Source of the DNA: Albula goreensis
Lineage: Eukaryota; Chordata; Actinopteri; Albuliformes; Albulidae
Assembly: GCA_022829145.1 (NCBI GenBank)
Contig: CM040764.1
Span: forward strand, 12,792,049 to 12,856,048
Direction of reading: 5' to 3'
DNA: 64,000 nucleotides
Shown here piece after piece: positions 1 to 18,900 of the stretch (its first letter is position 1; every line of letters starts with the position of its first letter). Position numbers and translations under genes: made by a program. The notes beneath the pieces were generated by a model. It ran no database searches. It worked only from the letters and a program-made list of their open reading frames with translations, and was not told where the DNA came from.

Positions 1-2464
1 GTCTGTGTAGAAATTATGTGAGAGTATGTGCTTTTTACTCAAGCAAATTAGACTTCCTTTGCCAATTGGTGTGCCATAGTTCTTTGTTCTTGCACAACTA
101 ATTGTCTGCCTGCTTTCTCAATGGACAGCCAAACAGTTTCTAAACAGATATTTACGGCAGAGCCTCTTCTTTGCAGAGAGCTGTATTTTTTTATTCCCAT
201 AATGAATTCATTAAAGAGCCGCTTTGGTCTCTTGTGTTTGGTGCAACATTGTGAAAAGCCAGACGATGGTTGGTTCTCTCAGCTCTGTTAGATTGACATG
301 CTTTCCTCAGGGCTGTCGTGAAAGAGGAAAGCCGCTGATTTACTGCCTCACCAAGCTCCCTCACAGCTGTCTTATATTTTGCCTATAAAAAGAAAGGCCC
401 AATCAAAGGGAATGGAAGGGGCCTATGTGGTCTTAATTAAGTCTTATCATGGAAATAAACATGGTCAATTAGGCGGACAGATCATATGTGAGATCGCTAT
501 GAGTTTTAATCAGTGAGTCTCTTGGGAGCTCAAGAAAGGGGTGGGGGTGGGGTTGCAAGGGATCGATGTGGTCGGTCCACATGGACTTTACCGCTAGGTT
601 TTCATTCTGCTTTTCTCATTAATGTTGAGATCCATCCCCTGCGATGTCGGGTCTGGGGCTGTCTGTGTCAGGAAGACGTCTGCAGGAAGTGGGCCTATTT
701 TTCAGCCTCTCGATCCCTCCAACATGACAGTTGTAAAGGAGGAAAAAATTTTTAAAAAAACTGTCTTCATTCACTTTCCTTCACAAATTTTACAAACCAT
801 TCGTGTAGTGCTGCTTATTAAACAAAGTGGAGCTAAAATCCGACTTCCACCGAACACAAATCCATAACTCTTGAGTGATGGCAGCTAATCAGGCTTATGT
901 CACAGAAAGGTTTTTTTCCCTCCTGTCTATCAGCTGAGCTGAAAAGTAACACCAGCTATATCTTTGCTATCATGTGCTGACAAAGTGGTTTGTGATTAGA
1001 ACTGCGGCCCTAATGAACCCCCCACTCGCCCAGGTTCCAGCACACCACAGTTCCCCCCTCCTCGCCCACACCCACCCCCTCCCCTCCTCTGCTCCTCTCC
1101 CTCGCTGTCTGCCTGCTCTGACCCCTCTCACACCTTCTGCGTGTGAAAGAGGTCAGGGGTTAAGGCCTGGCTCCATGCCTCCCTCCCCCCTCTGTGAAGA
1201 AGGGGATTGTGGGTAATTATCTAGCTAGTTGGCTCCCTCCGATTCAAGCGCCGCACAGCTCTGGCCAGATAAGTCGCGCTTGGCTAAACAACCCCCTCGA
1301 TTAAGGCGCCCTAATTGTCAGCCCAAACCCAACCCCCCACAAAATCCAAGCTTTCCATTTTCCTCCCCCTGTCTCCACCGCACATTCACACAAACTTTAG
1401 AGCACATCTTTTCACATTGTGTCTCCTCTGCAGCGTTTTTTTTTTTCTTTCTTTCTTTGTGTGGTTGGTCACAAATCAGCTAGTTGCTTTGTGGACCCTC
1501 CACCCTTCCCAGGGTTAGTGAGAAGTTTCTGGGAAGAAAATAAATCAAACCATGAGACACAAGAACAATTTTACAGCTCTCATTCATGAGCTTATCATCA
1601 GCTTTAGTTGAAATGTTGAATAATTAAGAGCAGAGGTCGGTATGAAATCCAGAGACGGACACGGCTGCCATCCTTGACCACCTCATCTTGATAGTACCTT
1701 CCCTAAGGGGGCCAGTAGCAGATGAACCATCCAGTATTCAAACCTGCAGCCTCCTGAAATCCAGCCAGGTTTGTTTGAAAGGATGACATGTGAGGAGGCC
1801 GGGGGAGAATCCTGCCCTGCCTGCTCAGAGGAATGCGTCTGCACCTCTGGGGGCTGGAGGAGCTGGATCAGGGAGCAGAGGGGAGCCAGCAGCCAGATGT
1901 GAGACTTGGAGCCCCGCCAGAACGGGCCCCAATATCCTGAGGGCCCCCAGGCCGTCTCAGCAGCCCCTAGCAGGGGGGATGCTGGAGCTCGGGGAGCTGG
2001 AGACAGGCTGGGAGTGAAGACAAATGTGCCGCAACCTGGCTGGATCACTGAGGTGCCCGAAACAAAAATACCACCAACCGCCCACCGTCGGCCTGCAGCA
2101 ACTCAGAGGGGTCACTGTTCAATTAAAATAATACATAAAATAGATGAAAATGTATACCTCTGATGATCGTATTCTTTATACACACACACACACGCACACA
2201 CACACACACACACAATCCATAGTATGTACACCAGTTTCGTCCAACCGAATCTAACTGAGATGTGATGCTCTGGCTTCCAATAGAAACATATATTTGAAAT
2301 ACTACCATCCCAGTTTTTCTTCAGTGTAGTTCTGTTTTAGGCAACCATGAGAAGGTGAGCTAGAAACTAGTACACACGAAAAGGAATTATACTGTCAATA
2401 AAATCCACACATATGTTTTGGTTGTCATGGAAGCAGTGTTGACAGTCTATCAAGGACCTTAATT
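1..2464. other. Upstream intergenic DNA, no gene recognised
   Basis: No exon recognised on either strand. The first ~500 bases and 1190-1340 are non-repetitive with homeodomain-type cores; a 14-bp palindrome TAATGAATTCATTA is at 200-213. A CA microsatellite is at 2180-2214. The open frames at 1683-2048 and 1906-2163 show no protein family features. Confidence 0.6.
2180..2214. repeat. (CA)n microsatellite
   Basis: About 35 bases of CA with one CG interruption. Confidence 0.95.
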
Positions 2465-2655
2465 TGAAACCAGGAGGTCATAGGCTTTGTTCCCAGGTGG
2501 ACTAACCTCTGCAGTAGCCTTAAGTGAGGCACTTAAGTTGAATTGCTTGAGTCAAGCATCCAGCTGTATAAATGGACAATACGTAACGCACAAGCTATTT
2601 AAAGCAACCCTGGATGAGGGGTGTCAATACAGAAAATGAGTAATAAGAATAATGA
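2465..2655 (+). mobile_element. tRNA-derived fish SINE, degenerate
   Basis: A degenerate Pol III B-box (GGCTTTGTTCCCAGG near 2483) is followed by GAGGCACTTAAGTTGAATTG and then CCAGCTGTATAAATGGACAA. The end resembles the ...CCTGGATAAGGGCGTCTG family tail shared with L2-type LINEs. This block order is characteristic of tRNA-derived fish SINEs. The A-box part is not clear. Confidence 0.65.
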
Positions 2656-5600
2656 CATGTGGGAAAACAAGAGGCTGCTGGTTGCTCAGCGTTCACTGAG
2701 TCACTTGCTCACTGAAGGCTACATTTAACAGCATCTGCTTCTAATTAATTGAAATTTTAGTGCTGTTATTCACTTATTTGTTTTACATTTTATATGTTAA
2801 GATGCGTGTTTGTGTTGTAAAAACTCTGCAGTCTGATAGGTAATGTAGTTCATTAGCAGGTAACATGATGGCAATGCAAAGGATGGAATCCTGATTAAGT
2901 CCCCTGTCATGTCCTGGTGGAACCAATAGGAGACCAGACCATCTCTTTCCTCCATATATGGAGCTAGCTGCAAAAATATCTGCTCAGTCAAACAGAGGTT
3001 TTCTTAATCATAGAAAACCAGTGTTCTTTTAGTGTGCATAATATTAAGAAAAAAATGTTTTTTTTTTTTTTTTTTTTTTTTTACAAACTAGTCTTGCAAT
3101 GAGGCTGTCTCTGTCGCATGGTATATTTTATTCATCAGCATTGGGGGAGAGTGATGTTAGATGTATTGTGCTGCTTGGAGTGTTTTGCTTTCGGAAGTAT
3201 AACAGTACCTTGAATAAAGATGTTCACCCTGTCAGAATTTAGGTATTTTTGCATGTTTTTCATCTGACTAATTTAAGCCCTTACAATCAGCATACAGTTT
3301 TTCCAGCACACAGGTCTAAGGCATATCATGTCATGGTAAAACAAACTGCTCAGAAACACCAGGAAAAAAGGTCCCAAAGCCTGTAAGTCTGGAAAGGGTT
3401 AAAAAGTCATTTTTGTGACTCTGAGGTCTGTTCCAGGAGAATTTTAGCTGAGGTGCTGTTGCGTAAGAGGTATCCTAGTACTGCTATAGCTGTTCACCAG
3501 AGGTAATTCCAGTTGTGTTTTAAGTTAGAGTTGTAATTGTTTTGTATACCATTTGAAAAGGTTAACCTGAGTTATCATTTTGTGTCAGAGTTAGGGCCGT
3601 GACTTACTAGTTTATTGTGCTATGAGTTAGTCCTTGTCAAAATGCAGCATTTGCCAGCATTTTTGTCTCAAACCCAGCACCCCCTCATCATACACTCATC
3701 TTGAAAAATGGTCTAGTTTTTAATTATAGTACCTTTTTCTCTCCTTGAGCGATTCCAAAAGACAAGAGCACGTCAGCCGCCTCAGACTAAACAGTCTTCA
3801 CTGCGGACAAATTTTACGAGCTGTTTATTGTAGTTGAAATATGGACCTGCTTCACAGTTGCGTCAGCGCGCACACAGATGTCTGCCCTGCCAGAGAACAA
3901 TCGGTTCTGTATTTTAATTGTGCGGGGGAATTTTGAGAGGGTGTGATCGAAGAGAGCATCTGCAGACTTCAGAATCAGCCAAAATTCAACCAGATGTGGG
4001 ACTAGGAAGCGAGCCAAGTCTCTCCTGGCTGGCTCGCCTCAGCCCTCCCAAGGGTGGCATGTATAATAGCTCACTGTTTTCAAGGGAAATTGGCAACAGG
4101 TAGGCCCACGTTTTCACAGGTACTCCGCAACAGGGGGCCGGGCTGCCAGGGTCTGCGCTCTCGCCTGGCAAGAAACGGATCGGAACAAACGATGGGGAAG
4201 ACCGGGCTCCGGCTTTATTTGCATGCCGCCCGTGGGCCCGCGGAGCGTGTTGGTTAAGTACGGACACCCACCGTGACTCGCCTAGCCCTGCCCCATGAGA
4301 AATTCAGCGCATGTCATGAGCATCTGTGAACGTTACTGGATTTTATTTTTAACAACATCTCCACAGACACAAGTTGAATGTGGAATAAGCATTTATCATT
4401 TCAAAATGATTTGTTAAAGAGCCTTTTAAGATCCACGGTGCACTTCACCTGCATTTGAAGTTTTAAATGCCCCCATTGTGGTAGACCCACTTTCTACCAC
4501 ACATTAATGTGGTTAAGTTACAGAGGGGACGTTTATTTGAGAACCGTTTTCCTCACAGGAATGAAGTTGGTGGCCAAAGCTGTTACAGTGTTGAAAAGTC
4601 AGTGGCAGAGTGATTGCATAGCTGCTGAGCAGATCCTGATGACACGCCTTTCAGAGGCAAGGGGAGGCGGCGAAAACGGCCACCCTGCCACACGCGCCAT
4701 GCTGCCAACCCCGGGCATGCTCTCCTCTCCTCCCCTCTCTGTTGCTCTCCTGCACGGCTCCATCGAACTGGCCTCATTCCTGGCACTGACCCTGCTGACC
4801 CAGTCCTTCCTGGACCTTCTGTAGGGGATTTTTATTTATTTATTTCTTTTTTTTAACCACACAAAGTTTGTACAAGGTAAAATTCAGCTGCCCTGGAGAT
4901 TGTAATACTGTCTGGTGCTACAGACCACATGGCTGCTGCAGAGGCAGGCAGGGAGAGTGTATGAGCCAGGGACTATGAATCTGATAGACACACAGACACA
5001 TCCTCACACATACCTGCATAAACACATAGTCTAAGAGAGCACATTCTCACTTATGTGTCTTCATCACAGCTGGTTCTACAATACATTATTTTCCTGAGAA
5101 CTTGCCTTAGGTTGCATCCGATATATTCTATGTATAACCTCTTTTTAAAAATAGACCTTTGATTCAACCTGTTACATGTTACTGAGATCATTCGACTCAT
5201 GACAGTAGGAGTGTTCTACCAAGGTGTCAAAGTCCAACTCTCACTTGCGTTAACCTGAATTTACTTGTTTTCTGGACACTCTGGCTTGATTTAGAAACAC
5301 CGAAAGAGCACATTACTGTTTCTAGCAATGTTTCATTTGAGAGAACTAGCAGCATGTCAATGCATGCCCCCTCTGGAGAGACATAGCTCTGCCCTATCTT
5401 TCTGCTGCTGGGGTGCTGTGTGGTTTCATGGACCTCTGCTAAGTAGGGAGATGAGTCTAACCCAGATCATAGCTTTCAGATATGTAATATAGGGGAGGGT
5501 TAGAGAATCTGCCCTAATGCTCACCTCAGCCCTCATCACCAAACAGGAAATGGCTGTCCATGGGTGTAGAGAGCTTCCTGTGCGCTCCATCTGGCCTAAA

Positions 5601-7007
5601 ATTCCACACGTATAGCCATGTATCACTGGTGGCTGAATGACTTCAGCCCAAGGAAAAAGTGCATGGATCTGCAGAGCCAAAACAGGCAGCAAGCGAAAGG
5701 CTGGCTCTCCGGTAGGAGAAAATGACGGCTGTAATCGGAAGTTTCGATGGGAGGAGGGGCTGAGGCTTGCTCATTCCAGACCCCTCTAACGAGTGAGGCC
5801 TGCTTTCCCAAGAGGCTCATGGGAAGTCACAGGTTAAAGAGTCAACACCCCTTTCCTGATGCACCATATGTTAAAGATATACCCCCACCCCCCAAAACAG
5901 ACTCCAAATCACTGACACACCCACATACACAAACCCTGCCTTCTTTTTCTCTGCAAGATTGATTTACCAGTGAGGGAAAATCAGTAATGGCAGTAAGGCA
6001 TAGTGGTATTGTTTGTCTGTTTTTGAAAAATGTTTTATCCTGTAGTTTCTCCTCCCAGCTTGTAATTAAACTGAGAAGTCATGTTTCATTTGCATTGACT
6101 ACCTGGAGATTCAGATATGGAAAGTGCAAGAGTCATGACCCATATTTGATCGAGGGACGCATTTTGACAAAAGAAGGTGTGATGAATGTACAAATAATGC
6201 TACATGAAAGTTTGCAGTAGTATGAAAGGGCAGGAGTTTCATCTGTGTTCTTATTGTAAAGCAATTTAAAGTGTGATATCTTGTTGGCAGAGGGCAGATA
6301 TGCAGAATAGCACAGCCCTCATTGAAGCTTTTTGAATTTTTTGTTTCCTTGCTGCTCATTTTTGGTACACACATTCCTCCCTGGGTCTTAAAGTGGCTGC
6401 CCAGTCTTTACTGCTGCAGCCATAAAAAGTGTCCATTCATGCAGAGGCCTGGCGCCCAAGCCGCCATAGCGCCAGCCTTTGCACCCTATCAACAGGAACT
6501 GTCAACACCGACACTAATTGGGCAATCCCGGCTCACACCCTGAGTGTTACCTGATTAATCCGCCAACGTGCCACTAACGTGTTTAACAACACCTCCTGGT
6601 CCACCCACCCCCCCAGGTCTGGTCAGTCAGGTCCAGGCCTGTGAATGTTTGTGCCTGTTTCTTTTTTCATTTCTGTTGTGAGGGTTGCAGATCCTCACTC
6701 CTCACATTTTCACACATAGTTTCCTGAAGTTTGCAACCCATGTGTGCGTGTGTGTGTTTTTTTTCTCATCATGGTTTTTTACGTGCTGTGTGTTTGTGAG
6801 CTCATGGCAAACATGCACCACCTTGTTGAAGACCTGCAACGATTACGTCTCTGTGGTGGCGAAAGGTTTGCAGTGTTCTGGCAGGTTCAGCTGTTTACTC
6901 TATTTGCTATGTTGATGTCATCTGCATGATCTGTTTACACCATTTGTGGTGAAAAAACATAGAAAAACTGAAGCTGCAGAACACTGTGGAGCAGTGACTC
7001 TTTTGAG
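2656..7007. other. Intergenic DNA, no gene recognised
   Basis: A poly(T) run lies at 3058-3082. A CpG-containing block at 4120-4280 carries an octamer word ATTTGCAT at 4217-4224. Nothing coding was recognised; the open frames are short and without family features. Confidence 0.6.
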
Positions 7008-7168
7008 CAGTGGCATCAGACTCATGGGTGTGTTTCAGCACAGAAGTGGTCAATGAAGGTCATTGATTGGTTGAAGAGTCCACACACAGACATTTAAAAG
7101 TGTAAATTGGTCACTGATTGAAAGGAAATACAGCCGTCTGTAGGACTTCCAGGAGTTTGAAACCCCTG
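7008..7168. mobile_element. Small hAT-like MITE with imperfect TIRs
   Basis: The left end CAGTGGCATCAGACTC and the inverse of the right end (CAGGGGTTTCAAACTC) match at most positions. The flanking 8-mers CTTTTGAG (7000-7007) and CTGTAGAG (7169-7176) agree at 6 of 8 positions, in line with the 8-bp target duplication of hAT elements. Confidence 0.55.
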
Positions 7169-7176
7169 CTGTAGAG

Positions 7177-12254
<5,078 letters not shown>

Positions 12255-12866
12255 TAGAACTAAACTATAGAATACACATACACCAATTACATAGCTTATT
12301 TTTTCAGTACACATCTTCACTCACACTCACATGCTTGGAGACTGAATTACACACACACTCAACACATAAGCACACACAAACATACACTCTCATAAGATAA
12401 ATGCCTCTTTTAGCTCTTTTCTTGGTGTTTCTCTGATACAAGAAGGCTTTGCAAAGCTGCCTGGTTCCACAGAGAGAGATTTAGAAACACTGGTCAGCTG
12501 TTTACATGAATGCACATGGGACTCAGATTCCAGTGGTCATCCAAATCCATAGAGATGAATTTGGTGTGAAATACCCAACATCAGGTAGAATATATACCAA
12601 ATTTGTCAGTTGGCTAGAAACAGTAGCTTGCTAGCCTCTGCTTGACGGAGGAAAAAGGGGAAAAAGTCTTCTCTTCTCCCTAATGGCAACAAAAGATCCA
12701 GGTTTAGGAGCAGGTCAGACTTGCTTTGTTTAAAACCCTGGTTAACATTATCAAAACAATCCTGCATTTATCCATAGAAATTAATGGAAAGAAAGAAACT
12801 CAAACACCAATGCAATCAGTGTGGACCTCCAGCCAATGGTAACGACACGGCTGGGAGTCTGAACAC

Positions 12867-12868
<2 letters not shown>

Positions 12869-12952
<84 letters not shown>
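12869..12952. repeat. (TG)37 followed by (CG)5
   Basis: TG repeat at 12869-12942 runs straight into GCGCGCGCGC. This is an uninterrupted alternating purine-pyrimidine stretch of over 80 bases. Confidence 0.95.
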
Positions 12953-15067
12953 TTTTTGCTGTTCACATGCTTGTTTGCTTGTACCTGTACATAGGTGTGT
13001 GTGTTTGAGACTATAATCGTGTGTGGGTGTTTGCACTGCGTTTGGGTGGTATTGAGGACCCTGTTGACTGTAAAGGAATGGAACTTTTTAAAAAGACCTA
13101 AATTACTCTATCACCATGGAAGGCCTGGTAGGTGCCATTATGGAGAAGCCCTGGGTGCATTCCCTGTCATCCATTCTGCAGTCTGGAGCTGCTGAGTGAT
13201 AGCAGCCTGCAGCCTGTGGCCTGTCAACTCTTTATAAATCTGCAGCGGCTCTCTGTCCTGGAGCCACATCCACAGATCCATTACCACAGCCACGCTGAAA
13301 ATCTCTCACATTGTTGAGCAAAATACAAAGGGTCCTGATTTACAGGCATTTTTAAAGGGGGGTCACATGTTCAGTCCTGTCCATAAACTGTAGTAATGAT
13401 TAAGTCTTTGAACCGAATAAAAAGTCCTACAAATCACGGCTGTAATCGGGACGGGACAGAGAGGATACAGCATGGTTCCTCTCTGCATCTGTTTGGGCAT
13501 GTGTCCTGAATGAGTTCCAAATTTATGAATGCTTTTCCGGTAGAGAATGACTTTATTATAAACTTACTGGGGAGTTTTAGGGCTCAGAGTTTGAGGTCAA
13601 TTTAATGGAAATACTTCTCTATCATTTCATTACTCATTGATTTCTAATGAAATGTTTTGTTTAAATGGAAGTGTCTTGTTTTGTTAGGAGCTGAGTTGTA
13701 AATGGTATTTGTACCAAGTGCTCTCCCAAAGGATGGGGGGGGGCTGTTTGTGTATTTTGTTCAAGTGCAGGGGGGTTAGGGGCCAAATATTAACACTTTA
13801 TTCAGTGCTAGATGTGTTAACCTGATAATTCAACATGTTTGTCAGGCCAGTTTATCATGCTAACTCAGCGGTTGATTTCTAGCTATTTTATTCACAATCT
13901 TACTTGATGTAAAAGTGTAATTATCTATTTTGGCAACTATGGCTGCTCTTGTGAAAACCTTTTGAATAACTCAATGTACTTTGTTTTGCAACTCACCATT
14001 GATAAGAGCTTATGATAAAGAAAACCAACTCAATAGCATGCAAAAGTTTTTTTGAGCGCAGTGTGGACAAGTTTGCTGGTAACTCCCAGGAAAACTGTGG
14101 CTTGTCATATTTGCATCTTGGTGCTGCAAATTGCTGGAAGCCTTCTTCATGTACCCTGGATGTATGATCTCCACCTTCAAGCATGTGAGTCAAAAACCAT
14201 TCTTTCATCACCGTCAAAAAGTGGCAAAGTGAGAGATTGTCTTTATTATGGTTCGCACAGCACGTTCACCGACCCAAAAAGTTTCTGGAACACTGGCACC
14301 CCCATGCAATGTAAAAAAGAAACTTCATGGGTGGCTGCTTGTGCTGTGAAAATCATAACATTATAAAATAGGTCACTTAAAACACGTTTGTTTGTCATTG
14401 ACTGTTTCCATTGAAATGTACATGATGTGTTGATAATCTGAGATCACTGGAACACAGGCCAGATTAATGGCTAATGTGTAGCATTATTTAGTGCACAGTC
14501 ACTACCAGCAGTTTCACAGTATTTTCCTGTGATTCAGTCATGTTTTTTTATTTGCCTTTCACATGCATATAAGCCCGTTTACTGAAAGCAAACTGGGATT
14601 AGCCAGAAAGAGGAGTTAAGTATGTCCACTTAATGCTTCCCTGCCCTCCTGGATGCTGCTGATTAGTGTATTGAATGTTTTTTATACTTATATTTTATAA
14701 AATTATTGTATTATCTATTTTATCACAGGTTTATTGCAGTTATTCCGTGCCTCTTCCTCCTTCCCCTCCTCCTCATCTTCTACCTCCTCCTTCTTCTTCT
14801 TTTTTTTTACCTCTACCACTTCTTCTGCTATCATTAATTTTCCATTATAATAAAAGTCACTTTGTTGTAAAATGACGCCTTGTTATAAACCCAGGCAGGG
14901 TCATTATTTTTCTGGACTGAATACCACTTTCCCTTTAATATGTCTTGGCAGGATTTTATTGAATCCAGGCGAAAGTTATTTTGTGCCTGAGTTTGAATTT
15001 TGCACTTTCTTGTGATTAGAGACATCCCTGCATCAACAGGAAGCATTAAAAAAATAAAAGGCACATA

Positions 15068-15071
<4 letters not shown>

Positions 15072-15126
<55 letters not shown>
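15072..15126. repeat. (CA)27 microsatellite
   Basis: About 55 bases of CA, followed shortly by a second short CA tract near 15149-15170. Confidence 0.95.
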
Positions 15127-15128
<2 letters not shown>

Positions 15129-15815
15129 CATATGGATATGTATATACTCGCACACGCACACACACACACATAGTATATACAAAGGGAAGACTGGCCCATG
15201 ATGTGCCCAGATGTGTTTGCAAGCAGAAAAAACACATAAACCCACATCTGCTCGTCCCTTTTATCGCTCTGCTGGGATTATTGAATTAGTGCGTTAAACT
15301 GTGCGCTGCTTGCGCTGTTCACCATGGGGTTGGGATTCCGAAAGGACGAGACGCGGCCACAAGAAAGACATTGTTTCACGGGTGGAGAGTGATGACATTC
15401 ACGTCGACGGGGATTTCGCCGACAGAGAAGGTGTGCGTGGCAGACGCCACGGCCATGCACAGAGGGGATGATGGATTTGTTTCAGGTTATTTATGAGCGC
15501 TTTGACACGACTTCGCGCACGTCTATGCAGATCTCTTTAACTTCACACACACAAAAAAACAACTGGCTTTAGTGGTAAATTTTTGTCTTGACTGAGCAAA
15601 AATTGAGGTGCACTTTATACACTGTAATAATACTGGGCAAATCTGTGAAATTAAAATGATAAATGAGTTTGGTGTATGGTTTTTGAAGTTACTGTGATGT
15701 GAAATTGGTGCAAGTCATACCAATTGCACATTATTTTCTGGAGACATATTTTGCCATTGCTGTGCATGTCTTTTGTTGGTATGCAAATCCGTATAACAAT
15801 TGTTTTGACGGCACA

Positions 15816-15969
15816 CAGGGGTGTTGCACCAGGGGAAAAAGGGTACTAAGTATACAGGGCCCAAGGGTTTGAAGGGGCCCACGAAAACCTGGGAATTTTT
15901 TTATAAAGAGTGGAGGGGCCCTCAGAGCCTGCCTGTGTACAGGGCCCACAATTTATAGCTATGCCCGTG
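15816..15969. mobile_element. Small hAT-like MITE with 8-bp target duplication
   Basis: A 154-bp element with ends CAGGGG...CCCGTG and internal GGGCCC words. The flanks ACGGCACA (15808-15815) and ATGGCACA (15970-15977) agree at 7 of 8 positions. It has no coding capacity. Confidence 0.6.
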
Positions 15970-15977
15970 ATGGCACA

Positions 15978-18900
15978 CATCAGTAGAGATGAGGACATGG
16001 CTAGGGCTTTAACTAAAAAAATGTCAAAAAACATCTCTACAAACAGAGGTCATTATAAATATCAGGTCGTATATTTTACAATAATCTCAGTGATTTTTCA
16101 TTTTCTCCATGAAGCTAATAATGTAAATAGTTTACTTTATCCCATGAAAGCACACCCACCCCCCACTAAGCATTTCTGTTAAACCCTTTCTGGGTCACTG
16201 AGTTATACAGGGGAGCCAAGCTCATAAAGGTCGCAGAAAATGCTTAAACCCCCATCAGCTGTTGTCTTCACCTTTGTCTGTTTTATTGTCTAATGATTGG
16301 TTTTTACCAGCTCTGCCTGTGATCTCCACAGGACAGTGAGAGCGGATCCCGGCAGTCATAACCAAGCAAAAGTCTCACTTTTACTGTCTCTTTCTGTTTT
16401 TTCTAAGAGGGACGTGTGAGAAAGAGCGGGGCATCAAGTTCTGCTCAAACTCTTATGCTGGGACACAGTCTATGTGGGGGAAAAGTAAAAAAAACACACA
16501 CAGCAAAGGTGTTTCGAGAAATGAGGGGCAGCAAAGGGTGAAGCCAAAATAAGTGTGTATAAAAAGAACAGCCTGCAATATGCTAATTTCCTGCCAAGTC
16601 TGATATTATGGTCTTGGCTTGTGTAGTCTGAGAGGTTGATTTGCCATGTTACTGAAAGAACAATCTGTCTTGTATCTTATAATGTGTACCCATTGCAACA
16701 GCATGACTTATGGAATTTGCCCATTATTAATCACTAAATATTTGAAGTTTTCTGTCGCTCCATTTTTTTCAGCTTTGCGGTGTACTCCTAACGTTACATA
16801 AATGCCTCCAGATCACACACCAATGCCAGCCTGCGCTCTTCTGATACCCAAAAGGGTCTCTGGCCTTTCTGCACTGAGAAAACCACAGTCCTCTGTGCTG
16901 TGGTTTCACCAGGGTGAGCGCACTTTTACAGCCCCTCTTCCCCGCAGCCGCTGAAGCCCCCGAGCACATTACACCAGGAAACCCACTTTCTGGCACCACC
17001 AGCATAGTGGGGGTGGGCAGGAGGGGGGAAGGGGGGTAATTTTGGCATGCCACAGGAAAAGAAAAACATGTTACTAAAAATAAAAATGTAGACATCACAC
17101 TGAGGCAGCAGGAGTGTGCAGTAATGTTTATCAGCTGTGATGCAGAGGCTGTGTGTTGGAAACAGTAATGACATAACATTGTCCTTTGACCCCGCAATTC
17201 TCAGACAAAGAGCAATTTTTCAAAACTGACATTCAAAGACATAAATTCAGAGCCTGTTTCCTGGTACTGAACAGGACCTTCTGTGTAAATACAGAATCCT
17301 TTAAATGAGCGAAAGGAAAAAAACACAACTTTTTTTGGCAAGACAGTGTGTATGCGTGTGCATGTGACCATGTGCAATATTGTGAAATCCTCAGTATTGT
17401 ATCCTTTTGTGAGTTTGGGGACTTGGAAGATTTTATTTTTTTAACAACGGTTTAAATAACTTTTTAAATAATTTTCATACCACGCAGACATAGGAGTCTA
17501 TGTGGAGCAACACATGTTTCTGGAGAGGGCTCAGGGCCTCCCCTCTGTGCAGGTATGAGGGGATTGGTTTCAGGCCCACTTCCAGGAGGAGAGATGCTAG
17601 CAGGGGGCTGGGCTGCCCACCCCTAGAGACCCTGGGTCTGCCACTCAGTGTGAAGTGTGTGAGGGGGCAGAGGAGCTCCCAGCATGGTTCTGTAGAAATC
17701 ACCAGGCCATATAACGAGCATAAGGTCAGTGTAACAGAGGTGAGCCTGTTGCAGGCTTCGAACTGCAGCCCACTCCTCACTACTAGCAATACCTTCAGCC
17801 ACTCCAGGCTAAAGGCCAAGGTCCCAGGGCATTTATCCATCCCCCTCAGGTGATGTCACATCCTGTAACAGATTTTCAAGTGCTAATCTGAGTCTCCTAC
17901 TACATTCCGCAACTCAAGGATTTGTGACGGCGGCATGGAGACCGTTGCCGTGGAAGGCAAGTGGAGCTGAGCGCAGCCACGTCTGCTAAGCAGATCAGAA
18001 ATGCACAGTTGACACTCTCATAGCCTTTCAGCAATGCAGCATGGGAAGGGAGCTGTTCTTTATAGGGCTGTTTGACGGGGCTGTGGTGGAGGGATGGGGG
18101 TGCCCTGAGTGTTAGCCCTGACTGGTTGCTTTAATCCTGGCTGCGGTGCAGTGGGGCTTATGGGAAATACATGAGGCGCGGGCCAAGGCTGTCCTGGCAG
18201 TGTGAAGAACCTAATCAGGAACATGTGGAGTAGACCAGACACACAGTCCAGCGAAATGCAATCCCTCTCTCTCCCCCTCTCCTTCCTCCCTTTTTCTCCC
18301 TGTCTCTCTCTGGCTGTCTCTCTCTCTCTCACTCACACACTCAATGTCTCTCATTCTGTCCAGCTGTTTCTCCCACTGTTGTTTCTGAACACTCACACTC
18401 TTTCTCTCCCTCTCATTTCTGGTCCCACCCTATTCTTTTATGTGAATGTTTTCTTCCACAAAAAGTCTTTTTTTTTGTTGTGAGTGATTTTTTCACTATC
18501 TATCTTATGTCTCGTCTCTGTGTTTTCCCCCTTTCATTTGCACCACCTTTGCACACCCAAACCCCCCGGACTGTGCACAGGGATCAGACGTTCCCTCTCA
18601 CTGGTCTGGCATGCAGGCCCTGCCGTTAAGTCGGATGGCTAATTTTACCAGGCTGACCTCATTCCTCTGTTGTATTGGAACAAATGATCCAGTGTCAGGA
18701 GAGCTATTCTGCCCCTTTTTTTTCTCTACCTGATGCACCCCAGCAATCCCCCCCCAACATCTTCTATTCCCTCTCATAATAACTAGAAAAAAGTTCTGCT
18801 TTTTCTGCTTATTTTAGTTATTATCTATTATATATTATATTGCCTTTTCAACTTCTCAAGAAAAGGGAAACCCTGTGTGGTCACATGATGTTTTGAATGA

